39,596 nucleotides of DNA from Leptothrix sp. (in: b-proteobacteria) (GTDB lineage Bacteria > Pseudomonadota > Gammaproteobacteria > Burkholderiales > Burkholderiaceae_C), in the NCBI GenBank assembly GCA_013822265.1, contig PNKD01000026.1, forward strand, positions 1-39,596, in the 5' to 3' direction. This document shows, piece after piece, positions 39,199 through 39,596 of the stretch; within the stretch, counting starts at the first letter, position 1, and every line of letters begins with the position of its first letter. The position numbers and the translations under genes were made by a program. Under the pieces are notes generated by a model that worked only from the letters and a program-made list of their open reading frames with translations, was not told where the DNA came from and ran no database searches.

Positions 39199-39452
39199 TG
39201 CTCGTCGGGCGGCAGGTAGGGGTCGCCGGGCGCGCGGCCGCGCAGTTCGCGCATCACGTCGTCGGTGCTGACCCCCGGCGGCAGCTTGAAGCGGCCGCGC
39301 AGGCGCGAGATGGCGTCGTCGACGTTCTTGCGCAGGATGATGCGGCTGCCGTCGAGTTCGACCTTGAGCTGGGTGCCCTTGGTCAGGCCCAGCGCGTCGC
39401 GCACGGCCTTGGGCAGGGTGATCTGCCCACGTTCGGCAACGGTCGCTTCCAT
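39195..39452 (-). CDS. vapB: AbrB/MazE-type VapB antitoxin
   Basis: 85 residues. An N-terminal SpoVT/AbrB swapped-hairpin domain (ATVAERGQITLPKAVRDALGL is the family core; TVAERGQ and LPKAVR are diagnostic) is followed by LKVELDGSRIILRK. The C-terminal half, RLRGRFKLPPGVSTDDVMRELRG, would wrap the toxin. The start at 39452 is preferred to an ATG at 39491 because that one lies inside the -10 box. Expected to bind the promoter repeat at 39473-39493 and to neutralise VapC. Confidence 0.9.
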   Translation of the reverse strand: MEATVAERGQITLPKAVRDALGLTKGTQLKVELDGSRIILRKNVDDAISRLRGRFKLPPGVSTDDVMRELRGRAPGDPYLPPDEQ

Positions 39453-39472
39453 GTCGGTGTCGGATCGAATGA

Positions 39473-39511
39473 GTATGCATGGATCATACATACCTGGGCC
39501 GTCGGGGGCAA
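39473..39511 (-). promoter_or_regulatory. vapBC promoter overlapped by an inverted repeat
   Basis: Minus-strand TTGCCC (39506-39511) and TATGAT (39483-39488) are separated by exactly 17 bp. An inverted repeat GTATGTATG-ATC-CATGCATAC (39473-39493, one mismatch per arm pair) covers the -10 and the start site. This is the expected form of an autoregulatory operator for the VapBC complex. It puts the transcription start about 24 nt before the antitoxin ATG. Confidence 0.7.
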
Positions 39512-39596
39512 ACGCCCCGGACCGAAGAGGGCCGGCTTCGCGGCGCCGTCCCGGCCCGCGGCGGCCACGGCCTAACGGCTGGCGGCGCGTCGCGGC
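39494..39596. other. Window edge, no gene seen
   Basis: Besides the -35 box of vapBC this 103-bp stretch contains GC-rich sequence with a GGGGC-AAAC-GCCCC hairpin (about 39504-39517) and no convincing coding start on either strand. An upstream gene may end beyond the edge. Confidence 0.4.

Noticed and set aside
39450-39491. Longer VapB start at 39491
   Set aside because: That ATG is part of the -10 region and inverted repeat, upstream of the predicted transcription start.

Overview
The window is a GC-rich chromosomal stretch, almost certainly from a betaproteobacterium of the order Burkholderiales (Rubrivivax/Leptothrix/Ideonella-like). This rests on strong GC3 bias, the gene block glyA-nrdR / type IV pilins / ribD ... 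ribB-ribH-nusB-aminotransferase, a PEP-CTERM protein, and the style of UbiD, AcnB and NsrR. That placement is inference; no rRNA or tRNA gene is present. There is no phage, IS element, CRISPR array or plasmid feature. Most of the window is core or soft-core chromosome.

Layout. 1-206: what looks like the 3' end of a plus-strand gene. 239-5808 (minus): ribD, a PEP-CTERM protein with its own sigma-54-type promoter, ribB with a degenerate second domain, ribH, nusB and a PLP aminotransferase. Riboflavin synthase (ribE) is absent from the run. 5837-10907 (minus): six tightly coupled minor pilin/pseudopilin genes (two FimT/GspH-like, a PilE-like, PilW, a very large PilX-like and a very large PilV-like) without pilY1. 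11043-12763 (minus): glyA-nrdR. 13075-13926 (minus): a membrane-anchored lytic transglycosylase with a good sigma-70 promoter and a structured leader of about 200 nt. 14201-15784 (plus): ubiD. 15995-18600 (minus): a GMC alcohol/choline dehydrogenase-like flavoprotein translationally coupled to a luciferase-like monooxygenase. 18883-20760 (plus): an ABC exporter. 20762-21163 (minus): a small membrane protein. 21318-23678 (plus): a YgiQ radical SAM protein.

23751-24833 (minus): an SGNH/GDSL lipoprotein. 25023-25928 (plus): a DUF808 membrane protein. 25954-28873 (minus): glnS, a DUF3016 protein and a periplasmic FKBP. 28967-29839 (plus): a MipA/OmpV outer-membrane protein with two compensating frameshifts. 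29922-33293 (plus): a protein of about 1,120 residues, tentatively a glycoside phosphorylase/hydrolase-like enzyme, with a perfect LacI-family-type operator at its 5' end. 33356-36076: nrfA-nrfH (minus) divergent from nsrR (plus), a nitrite-ammonification and nitric-oxide-sensing module. 36126-39452 (minus): acnB and, upstream of it, a vapBC toxin-antitoxin pair with a promoter overlapped by an inverted repeat.

No wholly new multigene system was identified with confidence. The places most worth a second look are the large enzyme with its LacI-type operator, the pilY1-less minor pilin operon, the sigma-54-driven PEP-CTERM gene sitting where ribE is expected, the structured transglycosylase leader, and the NrfA whose active-site haem motif is CxxCH instead of CxxCK.
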